A stretch of DNA of 44,970 nucleotides, from IMG/VR virus record IMGVR_UViG_3300036859_000059, positions 1-44,970 of that record; one strand, 5' to 3'. A program made the position numbers and the translations under genes. The first letter of the stretch is position 1. Each line of letters begins with the position of its first letter. This DNA is from a virus. The notes beneath the pieces are model-generated. The model saw only the letters and a list, made by a program, of their open reading frames with translations, did not search any database and was not told where the DNA came from. Positions 14,684-21,292 of this stretch are shown here, one piece after another.

Positions 14684-16939
14684 TCAACGTGCAAAATTTA
14701 GCGTGCATGCTGCGCCAGCCTTCCAGAACTTAGCTTTTTGCCCGTCTACCCTGCCATCAACCTTGATGAAGCCGAGCCGAGCCAGGATCTTGCTGACGCG
14801 CATTTCCTCTTTTCTGGTGATTGCTTTAAGGTCGAAACCCAGCGCCGAAACCAATATGTCTCGCGTTTTCACGTGGCCCGAGCCCCTTGAAGTGCCAGTC
14901 ATCTCGTCCATACCGTCGCGCAAAAGCCACAACTCCACAACTTCGTCCCAATCGTCCGTGATCTTGAACTTGCCATGCTCGGCCACGGCCAGGCGCTGGG
15001 CGTCCTGCCAGGCGATGCCCTCCATCTCGAAAATAATGGCGCCCTCGGCCCACAGCTGGTCCCTGTCGCGCCGGATAGCGGCCAGATCCTGTTCCAGTGC
15101 CACATCCACCGGCAGCCAGCGGCGCTCGCCCGTGGTGTCGTCCAGGATCTCCCGCTCATTGCCCGTGCCGATGGGCAGGAAGCGCCGGGCAAACGTGGTG
15201 GCGAACTCCCGATACTTCGGGATCCACTCCTCATGCTGGCGCGTGAGCCAAGCCTTGATGGACTCGGCATCGCGCCCACGCAGGCCCTTGAGCTCGGCCA
15301 GCTCGGCAATCAGCTTGCCCCGCAGTGACCGGGCCAGGTTCTCGTCCCTGGTGCCCAGGTCCAGCTCGAGATAGGCTGTCTGGTCTGGTACCAGGGCCTG
15401 CAGGGCTGACGTCTTGCCGGTGCCCTGCTTGCCGATGAACACCGGGACCATATCCGCCTTGACGCCCGGCGCCAGGGCCCGGCCCGCCATGGCGGACCAC
15501 ATATACCGGGCCACAGCTCGGGCGTATTCGCTGTCCTTGGCGCCGAAATAAGTGGTCAGGAAGCTGTCAACCCGCGGCACGCCATCCCACTCGAGGCCCT
15601 TTATCCACTGGATGGCGCTGTCAAACGTGTTGATCTCGGCTACGCGCATGATCGACGCCTTGAGCATCTCCTGGGCCACTGAAACAAACCCCCGGCGCTC
15701 CAGCTCTGTCTGCACCCTGATGTAGTCGGTATCCTTGATGGGCCGCCACATGGGTTCGTCCTGATGCGACACCAGCACCGCGTCCTTGAACTGGTCGTAG
15801 GCCGTGCGCATCTTGACCATGTCGGGCCGCCCCACGGCTTTGAGCATGTTGTCGGCGGTGCAGAGAATGCCCTTTTTGTCGCGCACCAAGGTTGGCCATG
15901 GCTCTTCGGACTCGAACTCGCCCAGGCCAGCAGCCACAGACAATTCTTGGCTCTCACCCTCGTCGCCAAACATGTCGTTGCTACTCTTTTGATAGCTAAC
16001 GTCCTCGAACATCTCTCGTTCATAGCCGATGGCCTTGAGGAAGTGACCGATATTCTGGGCGCCGCAGTGGGCGTGCAGGCACTTGAACCCCCCGGTAGTG
16101 AACCCGCCCACGCCGCGGGGAAAATAGCTGGTTGCAGTGGGCCCGCTGTCGGAGGTGTGCTGATCCTCCCACGGGCAGCGCACGTGCACCCGGCCGTCCC
16201 TGTCATATTCCTTGAGCCAGGCGTTCTCCGCCAGGAAGCCCACCACCGGGTCGTCGTGGATGTGGTCTGCACGCCTGGCCACTGACGGCCGCGCGCCTGT
16301 GGTGAATTCGGCAGAGTCAATGGCGAATGCGTCCTTGAGCCCAGCCCACAGCGCTTCGAACTCAGCCGGCGACAGCTCCGGGATCTCCGCGGGCAGCCCG
16401 CCAATCCACTCATAGCGCGAGCCGCTGGGGTGAGTGCCCATGGCAATGAACTGCTGGCCATTGGCCAGGAACTCAATGATGCCGTCCGGTGTGTGGAGCA
16501 CGCGCTTGTTGAACTGGCCCTGCATAGTGAACGCCAACAGCAGCTTGCCGCTGTTCGCGCGCCCCCGGGTTGGCAAGAAACCGGCCACCAGCTCCATCAG
16601 ATCGGCGACAGCGCGGCTTTTGAGCGGGTCGCCGATGTCTATGTCCACCGCACGGACCAATCGCGTCTGAAGGGCTATGCCGTAATCAGGCTCCCGCTGC
16701 CACAGCGCCACCTGATGATCAGAGCTGTGCGCCAGGGTCCATTGCGGGATGCCGACAACCTCCCGCTGGGGGCTGTACCGGCTGGGCGTCTTGCCGATAT
16801 CGCGCATGCTGGACTTGGGGCTGATCGTGGCCAGGGCGTTGCTCACCACCGGCAGCAGGTCGGCGGTCAGCCCCAGGTGCTTTGAGAAATGTTGCCACTC
16901 GTCGGCTGATGCGCCGACAGGGCGAGTTTGTGTTTCCAT
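14684..16939 (-). CDS. Primase-polymerase / SF3-type helicase (VapE/D5-like)
   Basis: The 751-residue protein joins an N-terminal prim-pol (AEP) domain with metal-binding Asp99 and Asp101 in RAVDIDIG, a zinc-binding segment (Cys255 and His261 in CPWEDQH, Cys287 and Cys292 in KCLHAHCG), and a C-terminal helicase of the VapE/D5 type with Walker A GKQGTGKT (503-510) and the following LIAELAEL Walker B region. It would start and unwind phage DNA, the role T7 gives to gp4. I chose the ATG at 16937-16939 (AGGA five bases upstream); the frame is open further but covers a terminator hairpin. It is the only primase seen and borders the candidate origin. Confidence 0.9.
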   Translation of the reverse strand: METQTRPVGASADEWQHFSKHLGLTADLLPVVSNALATISPKSSMRDIGKTPSRYSPQREVVGIPQWTLAHSSDHQVALWQREPDYGIALQTRLVRAVDIDIGDPLKSRAVADLMELVAGFLPTRGRANSGKLLLAFTMQGQFNKRVLHTPDGIIEFLANGQQFIAMGTHPSGSRYEWIGGLPAEIPELSPAEFEALWAGLKDAFAIDSAEFTTGARPSVARRADHIHDDPVVGFLAENAWLKEYDRDGRVHVRCPWEDQHTSDSGPTATSYFPRGVGGFTTGGFKCLHAHCGAQNIGHFLKAIGYEREMFEDVSYQKSSNDMFGDEGESQELSVAAGLGEFESEEPWPTLVRDKKGILCTADNMLKAVGRPDMVKMRTAYDQFKDAVLVSHQDEPMWRPIKDTDYIRVQTELERRGFVSVAQEMLKASIMRVAEINTFDSAIQWIKGLEWDGVPRVDSFLTTYFGAKDSEYARAVARYMWSAMAGRALAPGVKADMVPVFIGKQGTGKTSALQALVPDQTAYLELDLGTRDENLARSLRGKLIAELAELKGLRGRDAESIKAWLTRQHEEWIPKYREFATTFARRFLPIGTGNEREILDDTTGERRWLPVDVALEQDLAAIRRDRDQLWAEGAIIFEMEGIAWQDAQRLAVAEHGKFKITDDWDEVVELWLLRDGMDEMTGTSRGSGHVKTRDILVSALGFDLKAITRKEEMRVSKILARLGFIKVDGRVDGQKAKFWKAGAACTLNFAR

Positions 16940-16960
16940 GGGTGTCCTGAATTTGGAGAC

Positions 16961-16991
16961 AAAAAAGCCCGCCCCGCCATTGCAGACGGGC
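16961..16991 (-). terminator. Intrinsic terminator upstream of the prim-pol gene
   Basis: On the minus strand GCCCGTCT and GGGCGGGC form an eight-pair stem (two G-T pairs), followed by TTTTTT at 16966-16961. It lies 16 bases after the stop of the gene at 17007-17327 and 22 bases before the prim-pol start. It should reduce read-through from the small-gene operon into the primase, so the primase needs its own promoter or partial read-through. Confidence 0.8.
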
Positions 16992-17006
16992 ACGGGCAGC
17001 TACCAA

Positions 17007-17327
17007 TTAGATAGCAGGTTTGGGCACAGTCAAGGTCGCTGTTTTCGCGAATGTCACCCACGCAGCTTGGCAATCCGGGCAGTAATGCCCGAGGGCCTGT
17101 GGCGGGATTACGCTAAGGTGGGTAACCACATGCGGATGGCGGCAACCGGATTGGGGTGGTGCCACAGGTTCAACCATCTTGCGGGCGAAGTCTTCGACTT
17201 CTTTTCTAAATTTTGCCCCCACTCCGTAATCTCCGGTGGTCATATAGCTAACCCCTCGCCGGTATTCATGGCCCGCCAGCATATCTACCCGCCTCATCAA
17301 TTCGGTGATTTGTTCTTGCGCGCTCAT
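17007..17327 (-). CDS. Unknown small protein with possible zinc site
   Basis: The 106-residue product is not recognised. Its N-terminal half is helical (MSAQEQITELMRRVDMLAGH); the second half holds CRHPHVVTHL and, further on, GHYCPDCQAAW, so a Cys/His zinc site (CxxC plus upstream Cys or His) is possible. The ATG at 17325-17327 has GGAGG four bases upstream and overlaps the previous stop (ATGA), better than the start nine codons earlier. It is the last gene before a strong terminator. A nucleic-acid-binding role is a guess from the zinc-like motif. Confidence 0.7.
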   Translation of the reverse strand: MSAQEQITELMRRVDMLAGHEYRRGVSYMTTGDYGVGAKFRKEVEDFARKMVEPVAPPQSGCRHPHVVTHLSVIPPQALGHYCPDCQAAWVTFAKTATLTVPKPAI

Positions 17328-17605
17328 TTCGCCTCCAGCCAGCGGTTGACCCATGAGCCCTGTTCGACAAGCGAGTGGTCCCGTGCGTCAATGGTGGGCG
17401 CCTTGTGCTCAAAGCCCATCGTTTCGTCCATGGCGGCGAAGTCCTGCTGAGTCAGCCCGCTAAAACGGCACATGTTGTGCTCTCGCAATTCCTTGACCGC
17501 CTCGCGGTAGGCACCCATCACGTGCCCCTGGTCCCCCTTACTCAGGATCGAGGCAATCTTGCGGTGAAGTATTGACTCCACTGTCATGGTTTTTTCAGTC
17601 ATCAT
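17324..17605 (-). CDS. Unknown small helical protein
   Basis: The 93-residue protein is not recognised. It is predicted largely helical (TMTVESILHRKIASILSKGD, HVMGAYREAVKELREHNM), with one cysteine in NMCRFSGL, and carries no membrane segment or known motif. It is tied into a run of overlapping genes: its ATG overlaps the stop of the small membrane peptide gene (ATGA) and its stop overlaps the next start. Expression probably relies on translational coupling, since the upstream ribosome site is poor. Confidence 0.7.
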   Translation of the reverse strand: MMTEKTMTVESILHRKIASILSKGDQGHVMGAYREAVKELREHNMCRFSGLTQQDFAAMDETMGFEHKAPTIDARDHSLVEQGSWVNRWLEAK

Positions 17606-17712
17606 TTATCCAATCCGTAAAGGTAGTCGTAGAAAAAATCCACCATCGCCGCGATGCTCACAGCGAAGATGGCGATGGCCAGAACTATCAGGAATAGGTC
17701 GAGCCAGTCCAT
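17602..17712 (-). CDS. Small single-span membrane peptide
   Basis: This 36-residue frame starts MDWLDLFLIVLAIAIFAVSI and ends DYLYGLDK. Residues 4-26 form one hydrophobic membrane segment, with an acidic N-terminus and aromatic residues after the span. AGG lies seven bases before the ATG, the gene begins two bases after the previous stop and ends in an ATGA overlap with the next gene, so it fits the operon exactly. The function is unknown; similar tiny membrane proteins in early phage regions may alter the host membrane or exclude other phages, which is only a possibility. Confidence 0.7.
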   Translation of the reverse strand: MDWLDLFLIVLAIAIFAVSIAAMVDFFYDYLYGLDK

Positions 17713-17714
17713 GG

Positions 17715-18032
17715 CTACACCTGCTGTAGCTTTTTTTTTGGCAGGCCGCACTTCCAGCTGAGCGACTCGTCATCGCCGGGCTTGTCCTCAAGGGCGCGCA
17801 GGTACTCATCGCCGACAGCCAGCAGCAGACCGGCCAATTTATGGTCCTTGTAGCTCACATTGATCTCGGGCGGCGGGTCCAGCAGCCAGCGGGCTTCGCC
17901 CTTAAGGCAGACAGTGGTTACGATCTTGCCGCGCAGGTCGATGTGCTGCACGACCTGGCCGGTATACGTGTCGACGACGGGCAGCTGGCGAGTGAAAACG
18001 GCCAAGGTATTGGGTTTACAGTTAAGACTCAT
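17715..18032 (-). CDS. Unknown phage protein with A9 run near its end
   Basis: The 105-residue protein is not recognised. It has a beta-rich N-terminal half (TLAVFTRQLPVVDTYTGQVV, then LRGKIVTTVCLKGEARWLL) and a helical acidic part around residue 80 (YLRALEDKPGDDES). AGGAG seven bases before the ATG is a good ribosome site, located in the last codons of the HNH gene, with an ATGA overlap. Near the stop the coding strand has nine A in a row (17731-17739), where a -1 slip would open a 35-codon extension to 17606; this may be chance. Confidence 0.7.
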   Translation of the reverse strand: MSLNCKPNTLAVFTRQLPVVDTYTGQVVQHIDLRGKIVTTVCLKGEARWLLDPPPEINVSYKDHKLAGLLLAVGDEYLRALEDKPGDDESLSWKCGLPKKKLQQV

Positions 18033-18517
18033 AGTCCGCTCCTAGGGTGGTAAATTCGTTTAGCTTGGATGTAGGCGGCATGGGCCAATTCTGGTGTGGC
18101 AAAAGTGCCAAGACAAAGGCGCTTACCGCGAGAAGTAATGTTGGCCCTGAAGGCCCTGCCGTTCGTGCTAGGACTAACACCCGGCAAAATTGCCTTCGTC
18201 CCGAACTTCATGTTTTGCATATTTTCTTGCTGGGTGGCTTGTCTGATATTCCCCCAGCGGTTGTCAGAGCGCAGACCGTTTACGTGGTCCATGAAGTGTG
18301 GCGGCCACTCGCCCATAACATAAAAATAGGCCAATCTGTGCGCGAAAAAATCCTCTTTGTCTACGCCGATAAGCACGTATCCAGTAGAGGTAGCACACCC
18401 GGCAGCAGCCCTCACGCGAACATTTTTAGAAGGCCGAACCCGCCACGTAAAACCCCCGGTATCTAGGTCGTAATGCAAAACTTCCAGCAGCCGTTTGTGC
18501 GTTAAGCGCGGGCTCAT
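18029..18517 (-). CDS. HNH endonuclease with AP2 domain, intact active site
   Basis: The 162-residue protein has the full HNH core: FAHRLAYFYVMGEWPP, then MDHVNG (Asp77, His78, Asn80), then SDNRWGNIRQAT (Asn86, Arg87). An AP2-type DNA-binding domain follows (about 110-155; GVSPSTNGRAFRANITSRGK, LGTFATPELAHAAY). It probably nicks or cuts DNA and spreads as a free-standing homing-type gene. GAGGAG lies upstream of the ATG. It is embedded in the operon: its ATG overlaps the regulator stop and its last codons supply the ribosome site of the next gene, so insertion has been well adapted. Confidence 0.9.
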   Translation of the reverse strand: MSPRLTHKRLLEVLHYDLDTGGFTWRVRPSKNVRVRAAAGCATSTGYVLIGVDKEDFFAHRLAYFYVMGEWPPHFMDHVNGLRSDNRWGNIRQATQQENMQNMKFGTKAILPGVSPSTNGRAFRANITSRGKRLCLGTFATPELAHAAYIQAKRIYHPRSGL

Positions 18518-18852
18518 ATCCGTGTCTCCTCTTCAGGTTCAACAAAGGGAAATTGCGATGCCAAGGCACGAGAGCCCAGGCATTGCTGCGCGAAGACACA
18601 ATTACGGCAAGCCGTGACGATGTCCGTTCGGTACACAATGGGCGTGCGCCCCTTGTTTGTCTTGTTCAGCTCCTGGGTGAAAGCCTCAATCTTTGCGGCC
18701 GTCTCCGGATGCGTCTCGCGGTGGTACTTGGCGCTCGGGTCAGAGGACAAGTGGTAGAGGTAATTGTGGGTGGTGCCCGCAGCCACCGCCAGTGCGCGCT
18801 GCTCTTCGGTGGTAGCTGTTTTCATCCACAGCTTCATTTGATTCAAAGACAT
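18514..18852 (-). CDS. Putative HTH regulator with cysteine-rich tail
   Basis: The 112-residue protein has an N-terminal Cro/YdaS-like helix-turn-helix (residues 4-36: MKLWMKTATTEEQRALAVAA then GTTHNYLYHLSS), a helical linker, and a C-terminal TACRNCVFAQQC stretch (Cys82, Cys85, Cys91) that could bind metal. It is the first gene leftward from a divergent promoter region with a dyad operator at 18912-18931, the usual place of a phage repressor or Cro-like protein. AAGGA five bases before the ATG. That it controls both promoters is inference from position. Confidence 0.72.
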   Translation of the reverse strand: MSLNQMKLWMKTATTEEQRALAVAAGTTHNYLYHLSSDPSAKYHRETHPETAAKIEAFTQELNKTNKGRTPIVYRTDIVTACRNCVFAQQCLGSRALASQFPFVEPEEETRI

Positions 18853-18885
18853 GGTGTCCTTCAGGTTGGTGGAAATTGACGCCCA

Positions 18886-18915
18886 ATCTTACACCCAATG
18901 AAATAAAATCGACAA
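18886..18915 (-). promoter_or_regulatory. Leftward sigma-70-like promoter of the regulator operon
   Basis: On the minus strand TTGTCG (18915-18910) and TAAGAT (18891-18886) stand 18 bases apart, with TG just before the -10 (GTGTAAGAT, extended -10). Start of transcription would lie some 25 bases before the regulator's ATG at 18852. Confidence 0.7.
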
Positions 18916-18931
18916 CGAATAAAATTGTTGT
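18902..18931. promoter_or_regulatory. Candidate operator between divergent promoters
   Basis: ACAAC (18912-18916) and GTTGT (18927-18931) form a dyad around a 10-base AT-rich centre, and AATAAAAT occurs twice 16 bases apart (18902-18909, 18918-18925). The dyad touches both -35 boxes, so a bound protein would affect both directions. The regulator at 18514-18852 is the obvious candidate ligand. Confidence 0.55.
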
Positions 18932-18960
18932 TGACATGGTTTCTTTGCATGTGCTAATAT
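18931..18960 (+). promoter_or_regulatory. Rightward early sigma-70 promoter
   Basis: TTGACA (18931-18936), an 18-base spacer and TAATAT (18955-18960) with an extended -10 TGC make a near-consensus host promoter. Its -10 region is part of a TTTGCATGTGCTAATAT box (18944-18960) that recurs at 19803 and 27044. It drives the plus-strand early genes. Confidence 0.85.
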
Positions 18961-18993
18961 TCAGTCATCAACAACGCAACCGGAGATTTCAAA

Positions 18994-19344
18994 ATGCGAG
19001 TAATCCTCAACATCGGCCTGGCCCGCGATGGCAACAAGAACATCGGTGTCGGCACCGTGCTGCGCGAGCTGGACCAGCGTGGCTTCAACCTGCAGGGCTG
19101 CTACAGGATCTGCCACAGTGACACCGAGATCACCGTGGTGGCCGAGGTCGAGCTGGAAACCGTCAACAACCCTGTGCGCTACCTGGCGCAGATTCTTGGC
19201 CAAGACTGCATTGCCGCCTACATCCCAAAAGTCAACAAGGGCAAACTGATCGGCCCCAAGGCCGCAGAGTGGGGCGAGTTCAACCCTGAAAAATTCATCC
19301 TGCTGGACGGCACCCGCCTGGCGCAATCTGTGAAGGAAATCTGA
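18994..19344 (+). CDS. Unknown first early protein
   Basis: The 116-residue protein is not recognised. It begins MRVILNIGLARDGNKNIGVG and alternates strands and helices (LRELDQRGFNLQGCYRICHS, TEITVVAEVELE), with a compact alpha/beta look; two cysteines at QGCYRICH could be a metal or redox site. It is the first gene behind the strongest rightward promoter, GGAG eight bases before the ATG, so it should be made early and in quantity. First early genes often modify the host or block its defences; here there is no direct evidence for that. Confidence 0.75.
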   Translation: MRVILNIGLARDGNKNIGVGTVLRELDQRGFNLQGCYRICHSDTEITVVAEVELETVNNPVRYLAQILGQDCIAAYIPKVNKGKLIGPKAAEWGEFNPEKFILLDGTRLAQSVKEI

Positions 19345-19345
19345 A

Positions 19346-19525
19346 ATGACTGACTACCACATCGGCGTCCTCTTTGGCATCCTGGCAGCCATTGGGGCTA
19401 TTGCCCTCTTTATCGGAAGCATTGCGCTGATTGTCCTAGCGCAAGACGCATGGCGCGACCACCGCAGCGCCAAGCGCTTCAAACGCCATCTGGACGAGCG
19501 CCGCGCCAGCGGCAAGTTGTACTGA
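19346..19525 (+). CDS. Small single-span membrane protein
   Basis: The 59-residue frame begins MTDYHIGVLFGILAAIGAIA, forms one hydrophobic segment over about residues 6-32, and ends in a basic tail (WRDHRSAKRFKRHLDERR) expected to stay in the cytoplasm. AAGGA lies eight bases before the ATG, which follows the previous stop by one base. The positive tail after the span gives an N-out, C-in orientation. The role is unknown; it is followed by an exported protein, so the two may work at the host envelope. Confidence 0.75.
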   Translation: MTDYHIGVLFGILAAIGAIALFIGSIALIVLAQDAWRDHRSAKRFKRHLDERRASGKLY

Positions 19526-19552
19526 GTTTTTCAACCACCAAGGAGCATCAAC

Positions 19553-19777
19553 ATGAAACGCATCGCTTTATCCATCGGCCTCGTTGCCTTGTGCGCCTTC
19601 CTGGCTGCGCTGGCCACTGCAGCAGTGAACAACCCCGTGTACCAGGGCGAGTTCCCGAATGGCGCGCGCCTGATCTGGCAGTGCCAGCCGGGAGCTACGG
19701 GCACTGTGAAACTCGCATTCGTGCAGCCAGACGGCCAGTCCTACGAGGCTGAAGTGCGTTGTGGCGTGAGCGTCTAA
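19553..19777 (+). CDS. Small exported protein with two cysteines
   Basis: The 74-residue protein has a signal peptide: MKR, then a hydrophobic stretch IALSIGLVALCAFLAALATA, with likely cleavage after ATA or ATAA near residue 24. The mature part is about 50 residues with two cysteines (WQCQPG and VRCGVS) that could form a disulfide in the periplasm. AAGGAG lies eight bases before the ATG. Cys12 lies inside the hydrophobic core and does not form a proper lipobox. An early exported phage protein may alter the cell surface or block superinfection; that is a hypothesis from location only. Confidence 0.75.
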   Translation: MKRIALSIGLVALCAFLAALATAAVNNPVYQGEFPNGARLIWQCQPGATGTVKLAFVQPDGQSYEAEVRCGVSV

Positions 19778-19787
19778 ACAAAAATAA

Positions 19788-19819
19788 TTTACACAGCGCG
19801 TCTTTGCACGTGCTAAGAT
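19788..19819 (+). promoter_or_regulatory. Second early promoter with shared box
   Basis: A TTTGCACGTGCTAAGAT box (19803-19819) matches those at 18944 and 27044. Within it TAAGAT (19814-19819) is an extended -10; the -35 is weaker, TTTACA at 19788-19793 with a 20-base spacer. The following bases (CAA, then CCT and AATTAA) also resemble the 27044 leader. Confidence 0.65.
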
Positions 19820-19860
19820 CAAACCTCAATTAATTAACTGCCACTGAAAGGGCTTTTCTC

Positions 19861-20118
19861 ATGCATGAATTCCACTCCATCGCTCGTGTCAACAAAGAGC
19901 AAATCGAATCGCTGATCCCGGCGCACCAGGCCCAGGGCCAGTTCGTCGTCGCCGAGTTCCACGGCCTGCACTTCGTCGACTTCAAGCCTTTCAGCGAGCA
20001 AGCTGCCGCCGAAGCCCGCTTGCACGAGCTGAATTCCGAGACTGGCCGCAAGGGTGTTTTGTACCACCCCACCGTCCCTGTTGTTTCCGCCGAACCCTGC
20101 AGCACTGAAGCTGCATAA
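19861..20118 (+). CDS. Unknown small early protein
   Basis: The 85-residue product is not recognised. It begins MHEFHSIARVNKEQIESLIP and contains GQFVVAEFHGLHFVDFKPFS followed by an alanine- and glutamate-rich helix (SEQAAAEARLHELN). The alternation suggests a small alpha/beta fold. AAGGG lies nine bases before the ATG. It is the first gene behind the second shared-box promoter and is followed after 33 bases by the Ala/Pro/Lys-rich gene, itself preceded by GAAAGG. No membrane segment or signal peptide. Confidence 0.72.
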   Translation: MHEFHSIARVNKEQIESLIPAHQAQGQFVVAEFHGLHFVDFKPFSEQAAAEARLHELNSETGRKGVLYHPTVPVVSAEPCSTEAA

Positions 20119-20151
20119 TTTTCCCTCAACTACCTGAAAGGTACTTTTTCC

Positions 20152-20565
20152 ATGTTTAAACTTGAAGTCCAATTCGACAGCAAAGCCGAGCTGGTTGCTT
20201 TCCTGACTGGTGGATCCGCCGCTGCCGCTGCTGTCTCTGTCAAACCTGAGGCACCAAAGACGGAAGCCAAGGCCGAAGCAAAAAAGCCGGAAGCCAAACC
20301 CGAAGTGAAAGCTGCAGCTGTCGAAAAACCAGCGGCTACGACCTCTTCGCCGAAGCCCTCCGAATCAGCGGAAGCTGGCGAACAGACCACTGACTACCCG
20401 ACTCTGCAGGCAGCCGTGTTCAAGGCGGCCAAGATCAACAAGGCGGCCACCCTGGCCATCGCCACTGAGCTGGGCTCGGCCACCTTCAAGGAACTGGCGC
20501 CCGCGCTGTGGGGCACCGCTCTGACCAAGGTGCAGGCGCTGATTGACCAGGCCGAGGTGGCTTGA
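20152..20565 (+). CDS. Two-domain protein with Ala/Lys/Pro linker
   Basis: The 137-residue protein has a short N-terminal beta module (MFKLEVQFDSKAELVAFLTG), a low-complexity linker of about residues 25-80 made of Ala, Lys, Glu and Pro, and a helical C-terminal domain (TLQAAVFKAAKINKAATLAI, then LAPALWGTALTKVQALIDQ). Such linkers join DNA- or protein-binding modules in phage early proteins. The C-terminal domain resembles small helical modules of other phage hypotheticals, but no family is certain. The ribosome site GAAAGG lies nine bases before the ATG. Confidence 0.72.
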   Translation: MFKLEVQFDSKAELVAFLTGGSAAAAAVSVKPEAPKTEAKAEAKKPEAKPEVKAAAVEKPAATTSSPKPSESAEAGEQTTDYPTLQAAVFKAAKINKAATLAIATELGSATFKELAPALWGTALTKVQALIDQAEVA

Positions 20566-20566
20566 G

Positions 20567-20782
20567 ATGGCACGCGGTTATAACGCTTTTGTGAAGCTGG
20601 CGGCCGCTGCCATCCTGGCAGGGGTCCACCGCAGCATGGCCGAGGCATACCAAGCCATCGGGTTCGAGGGTCGCGGCAAGGGCCGCACCCGCACGCACGA
20701 CGGTGGCGGCACGCGCCGCGCTCAACGGGCGGCCGTCAAGGCCCGCAACGTGCAGCGCCACCGTGCTGCGTGCAGGGGGTAA
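20567..20782 (+). CDS. Small basic protein, possible nucleic-acid binder
   Basis: The 71-residue protein starts MARGYNAFVKLAAAAILAGV, has a helical N-terminal half and an Arg/Lys/Gly-rich C-terminal half (GRGKGRTRTHDGGGTRRAQ and KARNVQRHRAACRG). The very basic tail suggests binding to DNA or RNA. I chose the ATG at 20567 because GAGG stands nine bases upstream and it begins one base after the previous stop; an earlier frame start would overlap that gene. No family recognised. Confidence 0.68.
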   Translation: MARGYNAFVKLAAAAILAGVHRSMAEAYQAIGFEGRGKGRTRTHDGGGTRRAQRAAVKARNVQRHRAACRG

Positions 20783-20784
20783 AC

Positions 20785-20988
20785 ATGAAGCCTAAAAACT
20801 TCCCCACGCGCAAACTGCGCCGTCAGGTAGGTGCGTACAAACGCCTCTTCACTGACGGTGTGCTGCTGAAGCAGAGCCATGAGGCCTTTGTGCTGCACGG
20901 CAAGCTGCCAAATCGTCCGCTGCACTTCTTGACGTTACCACCAACAGACATCCGTATCCGGATGGGCAGAGAGGCACGCAATGGCTGA
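20785..20988 (+). CDS. Unknown small basic protein
   Basis: The 67-residue protein begins MKPKNFPTRKLRRQVGAYKR and ends GREARNG. The N-terminal half is strongly basic; the middle (VLLKQSHEAFVLHGKLPNRP) is mixed alpha/beta. AGGGGG five bases before the ATG at 20785 is a strong ribosome site and decides the start over an in-frame ATG five codons upstream. It overlaps the next gene by eight bases. No family is recognised. Confidence 0.68.
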   Translation: MKPKNFPTRKLRRQVGAYKRLFTDGVLLKQSHEAFVLHGKLPNRPLHFLTLPPTDIRIRMGREARNG

Positions 20989-21292
20989 AGCAAAAACCAC
21001 CACCGCCGTAACGGTGCTGCGGATAAAGGCTTTAACAAAACGCCTGGACGGCATCGCCTACGGCTACCGAAACGCTGCTCGTAAAAAAGCAGCAGTAAAG
21101 GACACGCCGGAGATAGCCAAAATGCGCCTAACGCTGGGCAGGCACGATGCCAAAGCCGACGTGCGGGAGCGGCGCGCTGCGGACAAGGCTGCAGAGCACG
21201 TAAAGTACGTCCGCAACGTGATTACTTTCGGTGATCTACCGACGGCAGTAAAGCTGGTGGAAAACATCGAGAAGGAGCTGCAAAATGCCTGA
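20981..21292 (+). CDS. Unknown helical protein
   Basis: The 103-residue protein is predicted almost entirely helical and highly charged (RIKALTKRLDGIAYGYRNAA, then RERRAADKAAEHVKYVRNVI, then AVKLVENIEKELQNA), so it may form a coiled coil. No family is recognised. It overlaps the preceding gene by eight bases and the following nuclease gene by eight bases, which points to coupled expression and perhaps a partner role for the nuclease; this is inference. Confidence 0.7.
   Translation: MAEAKTTTAVTVLRIKALTKRLDGIAYGYRNAARKKAAVKDTPEIAKMRLTLGRHDAKADVRERRAADKAAEHVKYVRNVITFGDLPTAVKLVENIEKELQNA

Noticed and set aside
14325-14708. Minus-strand frame of 127 codons across the candidate origin
   Set aside because: It overlaps the ends of two genes, has an unnatural composition, and its sequence is explained by the repeats and AT-rich core.
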